Part shown: piece after piece, positions 1-5,462 of the stretch
Layout: each line of letters begins with the position of its first letter
How positions within the stretch are numbered: position 1 is the first letter of the stretch
Source of the DNA: an uncultured Bacillota bacterium
Lineage (GTDB): Bacteria > Bacillota > Clostridia > Peptostreptococcales > Anaerovoracaceae
Direction of reading: 5' to 3'
DNA: 5,462 bases
Assembly (NCBI GenBank): GCA_946541435.1
Contig: CAMNJK010000120.1
Span: 1-5,462 of the forward strand
Program-made: the position numbers and the translations under genes
Notes under the pieces: model-generated
Told to the model about the DNA's origin: nothing
What the model saw: only the letters and a program-made list of their open reading frames with translations
Databases searched by the model: none

Positions 1-1706
1 AGCAGGTATCCTCATATTCGGAAGCTACGGGGGAAGGGTCTGCTGCCGGGGAGGAGTCTGCCCGGGAGATGGCCCGCCTGATGGAACGCTATGAGCGGAT
101 CCATGACCGATACGACCGGATGGGGGGCTACTCCTATCAGAGCGAACTCCGGGGGATCCTTTCCAGCATGGCCTTTGATGAGAGCGTCTATGACAAGAAG
201 ATCTCCGCGCTGAGCGGCGGCGAGCGGACCCGGCTGGCCCTGGCCCTGCTTCTGCTGGAGAAGCCGGACATCCTGTTCCTGGACGAGCCCACCAACCATC
301 TGGATATCGGGACTCTGAAGTGGCTGGAGCAGTACCTGAAGGGTTACCGGGGGACCATCGTGCTGGTATCCCACGACCGGTATTTCCTCAATGAGACGGT
401 GACCAGGATCTTCGAAGTGGAGAACCACAGACTCAACATCTACGAGGGCAATTACAAGTTCTACGCCGCGGAGCGGAAGGTGCGCAGGGAAACGGAACTG
501 CGGACCTATGAGAAGCAGCAGCGGGAGATCGCCCGCCAGGAGGACATGATCCGCCGTTTCAAACAGCGGGGCACGGAAAAGCTGGCCAAGAGGGCTGCCT
601 CCAGGGAGAAGCAGCTGGAGCGGATGGAGCGGATGGACCGCCCCGACGGAGATCACGGCAAAATGAGCCTGCGCTTTCATCAGGAGTATCAGAGCGGCCG
701 GGACGTGCTGCAGGTCCAGGACCTTTCCAAGTCCTTCGGCTTCGGCAGCCGGCGCAGAGAGCTCTTCCACGGCGTGGAAATGGATATCAAGCGGGGAGAA
801 CGGGTCTGCATCGTCGGTGATAACGGCACAGGCAAGACCACCCTGCTGCGCATGCTTCTGGGACAGACCGATCCCGGCAGCGGGCGGATCAAGGTGGGCC
901 ACAACGTCCAGTTCGGTTACTACGACCAGGGCCAGCTTTTGCTCAACGACGATTTCACGGTCATCGAGGAGCTGCAGGACGCCTATCATCTGTACACGGA
1001 CGGGGAGCTGCGGAATATCCTGGGCCGGTTCCTGTTCCGGGGGGAACAGGTCTTCCTGCCGGTGGGATCCCTAAGCGGCGGCGAGAAGGCGCGGCTGTCC
1101 CTTCTGAAGCTCATGCTGTCCGGCGCCAACGTGCTGATCCTGGATGAGCCCACCAACCATCTGGACATCGAATCCAAGGAGATCTTCGAAGAAGCCCTGC
1201 TGGATTTCCCGGGCACCAGCATCATCGTATCCCACGACCGGTACTTCCTGAACCGGATCCCCACGCGGATCATGGAGCTGACCCCGGAGGGCCTGGTGAA
1301 CTACCTGGGCAGATACGATTACTATGTTGAGAAAAAGCAGGAGATGATCGGGTCTGCGCGGCAGTACGTGAAGGACCTGGGTCAGACCGGGACGGCAGGG
1401 AAGGCGGATGCCGGGGATGAAAAAGCAGGCGCGGACCAGCCTGCAGAGCCTGCCCTGACCGCAGCTGAGCAGCGGCGCCTCAAGAAAGAACAGGAGGCCA
1501 TCGACCGCCGCAGACGCCGCCAGCGAGAGGCTGCGGAGGCGGAGATTGCCCGTCTGGAAGAGGAAATCGAACAGATGGAATCAGAGCTTTCCCTGCCGGA
1601 AGTCATGACAGACAGCCAGCGCCTGCAGAAGCTGAGCGACGGCCTGGAGGAGCGGCGGTCGGCGCTGGATGAAGCCTATGAGAAATGGCTTGAATTGCAG
1701 GATTAG
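1..1706 (+). CDS. ABC-F family ATPase, 5' end missing (YdiF/Uup-like)
   Basis: This is a cytoplasmic ABC-F protein: two ABC ATPase domains in one chain with no membrane segments. Members act on the ribosome, as translation factors or antibiotic-resistance proteins. The frame is open from base 3, so the ATG at 69 is internal and the true start lies upstream. The first domain lacks its Walker A within the window but shows the LSGGER signature (210-227), Walker B with catalytic Glu (gag, 285-287) and the switch His (372-374). A basic, helical linker (about 402-660) matches the tRNA-interacting linker of ABC-F proteins. The second domain is complete: Walker A GDNGTGKTT (816-842), LSGGEK (1071-1088), Walker B Glu (1146-1148) and switch His (1233-1235). 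The C-terminus (about 1450-1700) is a charged coiled coil, as in YdiF and Uup. Both catalytic Glu residues are intact, so it should be active. Family is certain; whether it is a housekeeping factor or a resistance factor cannot be decided. Confidence 0.95.
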   Translation, partial: QVSSYSEATGEGSAAGEESAREMARLMERYERIHDRYDRMGGYSYQSELRGILSSMAFDESVYDKKISALSGGERTRLALALLLLEKPDILFLDEPTNHLDIGTLKWLEQYLKGYRGTIVLVSHDRYFLNETVTRIFEVENHRLNIYEGNYKFYAAERKVRRETELRTYEKQQREIARQEDMIRRFKQRGTEKLAKRAASREKQLERMERMDRPDGDHGKMSLRFHQEYQSGRDVLQVQDLSKSFGFGSRRRELFHGVEMDIKRGERVCIVGDNGTGKTTLLRMLLGQTDPGSGRIKVGHNVQFGYYDQGQLLLNDDFTVIEELQDAYHLYTDGELRNILGRFLFRGEQVFLPVGSLSGGEKARLSLLKLMLSGANVLILDEPTNHLDIESKEIFEEALLDFPGTSIIVSHDRYFLNRIPTRIMELTPEGLVNYLGRYDYYVEKKQEMIGSARQYVKDLGQTGTAGKADAGDEKAGADQPAEPALTAAEQRRLKKEQEAIDRRRRRQREAAEAEIARLEEEIEQMESELSLPEVMTDSQRLQKLSDGLEERRSALDEAYEKWLELQD

Positions 1707-1718
1707 GTTTGTTACAAT
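1690..1718 (+). promoter_or_regulatory. Sigma-A promoter for acpP-rex, inside the end of the ABC-F gene
   Basis: The -35 TTGAAT (1690-1695) and -10 TACAAT (1713-1718) are separated by 17 bases, the ideal spacing. The -35 box lies within the last codons of the ABC-F gene, and the -10 starts seven bases after its stop codon. The predicted transcript start is near 1725, giving a leader of about 50 nt before the acpP start codon. No terminator separates the ABC-F gene from acpP, so read-through transcription is also possible. Confidence 0.7.
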
Positions 1719-1761
1719 AAATGCGTTCTATCCGACGGAGGGGTTGGGAATGGAATGATCT

Positions 1762-1769
1762 GGAGGTGG
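1762..1769 (+). promoter_or_regulatory. Ribosome binding site that fixes the acpP start
   Basis: GGAGGTGG ends five bases before the ATG at 1775; the GGAGG core (1762-1766) is 8 bases from it. The in-frame ATG at 1721 has no Shine-Dalgarno sequence, and its extra 18 residues (starting MRSIRRR) are unlike any ACP. The start is therefore 1775. Confidence 0.85.
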
Positions 1770-1774
1770 TAAAA

Positions 1775-2002
1775 ATGGTGCTGGAGAAGGTCAGACAGTT
1801 TGTTGTTGATCAGCTGGCTGTCGATCCCGAGCTGGTGGATGTGGACTCCAATCTGATGAAGGATCTGGAGGCCGATTCCCTGGACGCAGTGGAGATCATT
1901 ATGGCTGTGGAAGAAGCATTTGATCTGGCGATCCCCGATGAGGATGCTGAGAAATTCCGCACGGTCAGAGATATCGTCGATTATGTCGAAGCAAGGATCT
2001 GA
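1775..2002 (+). CDS. acpP: Acyl carrier protein
   Basis: A small acidic cytoplasmic protein of 75 residues, the usual ACP length. It carries growing acyl chains on a 4'-phosphopantetheine arm during fatty acid synthesis. The attachment serine is Ser35 in the motif EADSLDAVEI. The surrounding four-helix ACP pattern is complete: a first helix starting VLEKVRQFVV, the DSLD motif opening helix II, the acidic stretch VEEAFDLAIPDEDAEKF, and a final helix with TVRDIVDYVEARI. The gene stands alone with no fab genes nearby in the window. It is followed after a single base by rex, so the two are almost certainly cotranscribed. It could serve general type II fatty acid synthesis or be a second, specialised ACP; the sequence alone does not tell which. 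The identity as an ACP is secure. Confidence 0.95.
   Translation: MVLEKVRQFVVDQLAVDPELVDVDSNLMKDLEADSLDAVEIIMAVEEAFDLAIPDEDAEKFRTVRDIVDYVEARI
1993..1997 (+). promoter_or_regulatory. Ribosome binding site of rex, inside the end of acpP
   Basis: AAGGA lies 6 bases before the ATG at 2004 and overlaps the last codons of acpP. It supports 2004 as the rex start over the longer in-frame reading from 1920, which lies wholly inside acpP and encodes a non-Rex extension. The arrangement suggests translational coupling. Confidence 0.7.
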
Positions 2003-2003
2003 A

Positions 2004-2654
2004 ATGGCAAAACAGACAAAGATTTCAAACGCCGTCATCAAGCGGCTGCCCCGGTACCGGAGATATCTGAATGAACTGAGAAAGAAGGGGATCGATAAGA
2101 TCTCATCCAGTGAGTTCAGCCACCTGATCGGCTATACCGCTTCTCAGATCCGGCAGGATCTGAACAATTTCGGCGGATTCGGACAGCAGGGGTACGGCTA
2201 CAGCGTCGAAGGTCTCTACAATGAGATCAGCGCGATCCTCGGACTGGACCGGGGATACAAGATGGTGGTGGTGGGCGCCGGCAATCTGGGCCGCGCCATT
2301 GTCAATCATACATACTATTACAAGACGGGATTTGTTGTCACCGGCATCTTTGAGATCGATCCGAAACTGATCGGCACCAGGGTGAACGGTGTTGAAGTCA
2401 TGAACTACGAGAACATCGTGGAATTCGTCGAGCAGGAGAACATCGACATCGGTATCATCTGCACCACGAAGGACGCGGCGCAGGAAGTGGCGGACAAGCT
2501 CTGTTTCGCCGGTGTGGACGGACTGTGGAATTTCGCGCCGGTGGATATCGAGACTCCGTCCCATGTGGCGGTGGAGAACGTCCATATCAGCGACAGCCTG
2601 CATTCCCTGGCTTATCATATGAATAAGAAGAACCGCGAGACCGGCGAACGGTAA
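2004..2654 (+). CDS. rex: Redox-sensing transcriptional repressor Rex
   Basis: A 216-residue DNA-binding repressor, close to the usual Rex length. Rex dimers sense the NADH/NAD+ ratio: NADH binding releases the protein from its operators, which control fermentation and NADH-reoxidation genes. The N-terminal winged helix (about residues 1-80) holds the recognition-helix sequence SQIRQDL (47-53), followed by the conserved Gly-rich stretch FGGFGQQGYGY (56-66). The Rossmann domain begins with VVVGAGNLGRA (residues 88-98), the nucleotide-binding glycine loop, with an acidic segment FEIDP (116-120) at the end of the second strand. The C-terminus contains the Rex hallmark LWNFAP and a final helix for domain swapping. 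Only one base separates it from acpP. No convincing full Rex operator palindrome was found by eye in the window, so autoregulation cannot be asserted. Confidence 0.96.
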   Translation: MAKQTKISNAVIKRLPRYRRYLNELRKKGIDKISSSEFSHLIGYTASQIRQDLNNFGGFGQQGYGYSVEGLYNEISAILGLDRGYKMVVVGAGNLGRAIVNHTYYYKTGFVVTGIFEIDPKLIGTRVNGVEVMNYENIVEFVEQENIDIGIICTTKDAAQEVADKLCFAGVDGLWNFAPVDIETPSHVAVENVHISDSLHSLAYHMNKKNRETGER

Positions 2655-2669
2655 GCGCAAAAAAGAAAA

Positions 2670-2697
2670 AATAACCGTTTCTGACGAAACGGTTATT
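2670..2697 (-). terminator. Rho-independent terminator of the ferredoxin gene, probably also ending rex
   Basis: A perfect 12-bp inverted repeat has arms AATAACCGTTTC and GAAACGGTTATT around a TGAC loop. On the minus strand the stem runs into a T-rich tract (2669 down to 2659, T4-C-T6), the classic form, starting 18 bases after the ferredoxin stop codon. On the plus strand only a weak T-rich tail (about 2693-2707) follows, so termination of rex there is likely to be less efficient. Confidence 0.88.
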
Positions 2698-2715
2698 GAT
2701 TCTTCTAAAGGTAGT

Positions 2716-2886
2716 TTAGCCTTCCTGCGGTGCGTCTACCGGGCAAGCTCCTGCGCAAGCGCCGCAATCGATGCAGACTTCCGGATCGATGACGTGCTTG
2801 TCATCTCCGGCAGAGATCGCTTCTACGGGACACTCTTCGAGACAAGCTCCGCAGTTGATGCATTCGTCGCTGATTACATAAGCCAT
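2716..2886 (-). CDS. 2[4Fe-4S] clostridial-type ferredoxin
   Basis: A 56-residue soluble electron carrier that moves low-potential electrons between enzymes such as pyruvate:ferredoxin oxidoreductase, hydrogenase or the Rnf complex. Two CxxCxxCxxxCP cluster motifs are present: Cys9, 12, 15 and 19, then Cys38, 41, 44 and 48. This is the internally duplicated layout of classic clostridial ferredoxins, and the length fits them. The start at 2886 is chosen because an AAGGAGG site lies 7 bases upstream and the protein then begins MAYVISDECINCGAC, as in the family. An ATG at 2913 would add nine residues and leave that site inside the coding region. The gene has its own promoter and terminator, so it is monocistronic. 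It converges on rex and diverges from the P-loop/Asp23 gene. Its exact redox partners are not shown here. Confidence 0.95.
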   Translation of the reverse strand: MAYVISDECINCGACLEECPVEAISAGDDKHVIDPEVCIDCGACAGACPVDAPQEG

Positions 2887-2893
2887 GGTATTT

Positions 2894-2902
2894 CCTCCTT
2901 TT
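2894..2902 (-). promoter_or_regulatory. Ribosome binding site that fixes the ferredoxin start
   Basis: On the minus strand the sequence AAAAGGAGG lies 7 bases before the ATG at 2886. It is a near-perfect Shine-Dalgarno match and decides the start against the upstream ATG at 2913. Confidence 0.88.
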
Positions 2903-2912
2903 GATGTGGTCA

Positions 2913-2938
2913 CTGACCGCCGGAAAACCGGCCGTCAG
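2913..2938 (-). promoter_or_regulatory. Stem-loop in the ferredoxin mRNA leader
   Basis: The arms CTGACCGCCGG (2913-2923) and CCGGCCGTCAG (2928-2938, plus strand) pair over 11 positions with a single internal mismatch (2918 with 2933) around a four-base loop. The structure lies between the predicted promoter and the ribosome binding site of the ferredoxin gene. It is not followed by a T-run on either strand, so it is not an ordinary terminator. It may stabilise the mRNA 5' end or bind a regulator; neither is shown. Confidence 0.6.
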
Positions 2939-2963
2939 ATTGCTCTTGATTACTGATAAAGGA

Positions 2964-2993
2964 ATTATAACAGACGGCTCCTATGTAAGACAA
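2964..2993 (-). promoter_or_regulatory. Sigma-A promoter for the ferredoxin gene
   Basis: On the minus strand there is a perfect -10 TATAAT (2964-2969) preceded by TGT, which makes an extended -10. An acceptable -35 TTGTCT (2988-2993) lies 18 bases upstream. The predicted transcript start is near 2957, giving a leader of about 70 nt that contains the stem-loop at 2913-2938. Confidence 0.72.
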
Positions 2994-3030
2994 GACTAAC
3001 AATATTCGAGTTAAAAATGAGGTCAAAATC

Positions 3031-3846
3031 ATGAAAATATACGGACTGGTCGGAAAAAGCGGGACAGGAAAGAGCTATCAGGCGGTGAATCTCTGCCGGG
3101 AAAAAAACATCGAGAGCATCATCGATGACGGCCTCTTTATCTGCGGGAATATGGTGGTGGCAGGCATTTCCGCCAAACGCCAGCCCACCAAGTACGCAGC
3201 AGTAAAGACCGCGCTTTTTACGCTGGACGAGCATATGGAGAGCGTGAAGGCGGCCATCGAGAAGGCGGATCCCCAGACCCTGCTGGTGCTGGGGACATCG
3301 GACCGGATGGTGGATAAGATCGTGGCCCGGCTGGGCCTGCATGAGATCGATGAAAGGATCTACATCGAGGATATCACCACGGAGCAGGAACGGGAGACCG
3401 CCTATAAGCAGCGGCATGAAATGGGGCAGCACGTGATCCCGGCGCCCACCTTCCAGCTGAAGCGGCAGTTCTCCGGATATTTCATGTCACCTCTGAAAAT
3501 GTTCCGCGGGCTTGGGGGCTGGAGAGACACGGCGGAGAAGTCGGTGGTACGGCCCACCTACAGCTATCTGGGCGGATACAAGATCTCAGAGAAGGTCCTG
3601 TCGGACATCGCCGACTGCGTGGGGCAGGAGCTGGGCAGCGTGGCGGACATCGTGAAGGTGGTCATCGACGGAAACCGGGTGGAGAAGGAAGAAGGCGTAG
3701 ACCTGTACATCCAGGCGGATTTCCGTTACGGCGCCGACCTTCCGGGCCGGGCGGAGGCTTATCAGCGCCGGGTGGCAGACCAGATCGAGGCCATGACCAT
3801 GTTCAATGTGAACAAGGTGGATCTGGATGTGCGGAAGCTGATCTAG
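3031..3846 (+). CDS. P-loop NTPase fused to an Asp23/Gls24-like domain, function unknown
   Basis: A 271-residue, probably cytoplasmic protein with no signal peptide or membrane segment. It opens directly with a P-loop: KIYGLVGKSGTGKSY, Walker A at residues 8-15. Further visible landmarks are an acidic pair D32-D33 in IIDDGLF, the stretch GISAKRQP (45-52), a hydrophobic strand ending in LVLGTSDRMV (85-94) and the motif HVIPAPT (134-140). Residues about 176-270 resemble the Asp23/Gls24 (DUF322) family: YLGGYKISEKVLSDIA at the start, a central VKVVIDGNRV, then DLYIQADFRYG, and a last strand VNKVDLDVRKL. Such domains are usually separate small proteins linked to envelope or alkaline stress, or in YqhY to acetyl-CoA carboxylase. 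The start at 3031 has GAGG 8 bases upstream and places the P-loop at the very N-terminus. It is divergent from the ferredoxin gene and precedes groESL. No function is claimed; the two-domain reading is an inference from motifs. Confidence 0.85.
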   Translation: MKIYGLVGKSGTGKSYQAVNLCREKNIESIIDDGLFICGNMVVAGISAKRQPTKYAAVKTALFTLDEHMESVKAAIEKADPQTLLVLGTSDRMVDKIVARLGLHEIDERIYIEDITTEQERETAYKQRHEMGQHVIPAPTFQLKRQFSGYFMSPLKMFRGLGGWRDTAEKSVVRPTYSYLGGYKISEKVLSDIADCVGQELGSVADIVKVVIDGNRVEKEEGVDLYIQADFRYGADLPGRAEAYQRRVADQIEAMTMFNVNKVDLDVRKLI

Positions 3847-3877
3847 GAGACCGGGCACCGCTCGCTGCCTTTGACCG

Positions 3878-3917
3878 AAAAACGGCCTGAAAAAACACGG
3901 AAAAAATTAAATAAAAG
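3878..3917 (+). promoter_or_regulatory. A-tracts and UP-like element upstream of the groESL promoter
   Basis: Runs of A occur at 3878-3882, 3890-3895, 3901-3906 and 3913-3916, with centres roughly 11 to 12.5 bases apart, close to one helical turn. The last part, AT-only from 3901 to 3916, lies just upstream of the -35 box where UP elements contact the RNA polymerase alpha subunit. It probably strengthens the promoter; this is an inference. Confidence 0.45.
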
Positions 3918-3920
3918 CAG

Positions 3921-3949
3921 TTGACAAAACAGTCCGGGGGCGGTACAGT
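3921..3949 (+). promoter_or_regulatory. Sigma-A promoter of groES-groEL
   Basis: A perfect -35 TTGACA (3921-3926) and a -10 TACAGT (3944-3949) are 17 bases apart. A second -10-like hexamer, TATAGT (3949-3954), is spaced too far (22 bases) to pair well with this -35. The predicted start near 3956 lies inside the left arm of CIRCE, so bound HrcA would block initiation. Confidence 0.85.
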
Positions 3950-3953
3950 ATAG

Positions 3954-3980
3954 TTGGCACTCGATAGAGGTGAGTGCTAA
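3954..3980 (+). promoter_or_regulatory. CIRCE operator (HrcA binding site)
   Basis: The inverted repeat is TTGGCACTC, nine bases, then GAGTGCTAA. It matches the CIRCE consensus TTAGCACTC-N9-GAGTGCTAA at 17 of 18 arm positions; the only change is G at 3956 in the left arm. CIRCE is bound by the heat-shock repressor HrcA, whose activity depends on GroEL, so chaperonin levels feed back on this operon. hrcA itself is not in the window. Confidence 0.96.
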
Positions 3981-3991
3981 CAAACGAACAG

Positions 3992-4009
3992 AAGAGCCTT
4001 CGGGCTCTT
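3992..4009 (+). promoter_or_regulatory. UUCG stem-loop in the groESL leader
   Basis: A 7-bp perfect stem, AAGAGCC and GGCTCTT, closes a TTCG loop; the C(UUCG)G tetraloop is unusually stable in RNA. It sits between CIRCE and the groES ribosome binding site. Only TTT in total (4008-4010) is present at its 3' side before a C, so it is at best a weak terminator. It could act as an attenuator, a 5' stabiliser or a thermosensitive spacer; none is proven. Confidence 0.65.
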
Positions 4010-4036
4010 TCATAAATACGGAAAAGGAGAAATACT

Positions 4037-4313
4037 ATGAGTTATGGAATCAAGCCCTTGGGCACAAGAGTCGTAATCAAGGAAATGGTTGCAGAAGAGA
4101 AGACAGCCAGCGGAATCGTTCTGCCGGGCAGCGCACAGGAAAAGCCGCAGATGGCTGAGGTCCTGGCAGTCGGTCCGGGAACAGAGGACGAAAAAATGGA
4201 ACTGAAGGTCGGCGATAAGGTCATCTTCAGCAAATATGCAGGAACAGAAGTCAAGTTCCAGGGTGAAGAAGTAATGATCATGAGCCAGAGAGATATCCTG
4301 GCGATCGTAGAAT

Positions 4314-4315
<2 letters not shown>
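4037..4315 (+). CDS. groES: Co-chaperonin GroES (Hsp10)
   Basis: The 92-residue co-chaperonin that forms the heptameric lid on GroEL in the cytoplasm and closes the folding chamber in an ATP-dependent cycle. The N-terminus [13 protein letters not shown] is the family beta-barrel start. The mobile loop (about residues 17-33) carries the GroEL-binding tripeptide I27-V28-L29 in SGIVLPG. The centre VLAVGPG and the C-terminal [17 protein letters not shown] and [11 protein letters not shown] complete the fold at normal length. The start has AGGAG 7 bases upstream (4025-4029). It is the first gene of the CIRCE-controlled operon, and its stop codon overlaps the groEL ribosome binding site. Confidence 0.97.

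Positions 4316-5462
<1,147 letters not shown>

Noticed and set aside
12..989. Long open frame (325 codons) on the minus strand opposite the ABC-F gene
   Set aside because: It lies entirely antisense to clear ABC motifs, shows no recognisable family or ribosome binding site, and is typical of GC-rich coding DNA read backwards.
1709..1726. Possible Rex operator at the acpP promoter (TTGTTA at 1709-1714)
   Set aside because: Only one half-site matches the Rex consensus TTGTTAA-N4-TTAACAA; the expected right half is poor. A similar lone TTGTTAG occurs on the minus strand at about 2996-3002 upstream of the ferredoxin promoter. Neither is enough to call an operator.
2103..2660. 185-codon minus-strand open frame opposite rex
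   Set aside because: It is fully antisense to Rex, has no recognisable domain, and would run across the terminator stem boundary side without a plausible start signal.
2887..2913. Ferredoxin starting nine codons earlier, at 2913
   Set aside because: The strong AAGGAGG site would then be inside the coding region, and the added MTTSKGGNT has no counterpart in the family.
2940..3030. Plus-strand promoter for the P-loop/Asp23 gene
   Set aside because: Candidates such as TATGTA (2982-2987) lack a matching -35 at proper spacing, so no promoter is called, though one must exist or transcription must come from elsewhere.
3970..4158. 62-codon plus-strand frame across the groESL leader and the start of groES
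   Set aside because: It overlaps groES in another frame, starts inside CIRCE without a ribosome binding site, and encodes no recognisable protein.

Overview
The window looks like chromosomal housekeeping DNA from an anaerobic Gram-positive bacterium of the Clostridia, of moderate to fairly high GC. The evidence is a clostridial-type 2[4Fe-4S] ferredoxin, a Rex redox repressor, a CIRCE operator in front of groES-groEL, an Asp23/Gls24-type domain and strong AGGAGG ribosome binding sites. The genus cannot be named from the sequence alone. No tRNA, rRNA, CRISPR array, insertion sequence or phage gene is visible.

Layout from left to right. (1) The 3' part of an ABC-F ATPase gene, cut by the window start, runs to 1706. 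(2) A promoter inside the end of that gene leads into a tight two-gene unit: a stand-alone acyl carrier protein (1775-2002) and rex (2004-2654), one base apart. (3) A hairpin terminator (2670-2697) lies between rex and a convergent 56-residue ferredoxin gene on the minus strand (2716-2886). The ferredoxin gene has its own promoter and a leader with a strong stem-loop. (4) Divergent from the ferredoxin is a 271-residue protein (3031-3846) that joins an N-terminal P-loop to a C-terminal Asp23/Gls24-like domain; it is the least understood gene here. (5) An A-tract-rich region, a sigma-A promoter and a CIRCE operator precede groES (4037-4315) and groEL (4331 to beyond the window end).

How the parts fit. 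Rex reads the NADH/NAD+ balance and normally represses fermentative and electron-transfer genes. Ferredoxin carries low-potential electrons in the same metabolism, and ACP carries acyl chains in fatty acid synthesis. GroES-GroEL folds proteins and is here under HrcA/CIRCE heat-shock control. Placing an ABC-F gene, rex and groESL together recalls the ydiF-rex-groESL neighbourhood of Bacillus subtilis, so this is probably an old Firmicute gene cluster with clostridial additions (acp, ferredoxin and the P-loop/Asp23 gene).

Nothing here is a clear new defence or mobile system. The best leads are the P-loop/Asp23 fusion, the acp-rex coupling and the structured leaders of the ferredoxin and groES transcripts.
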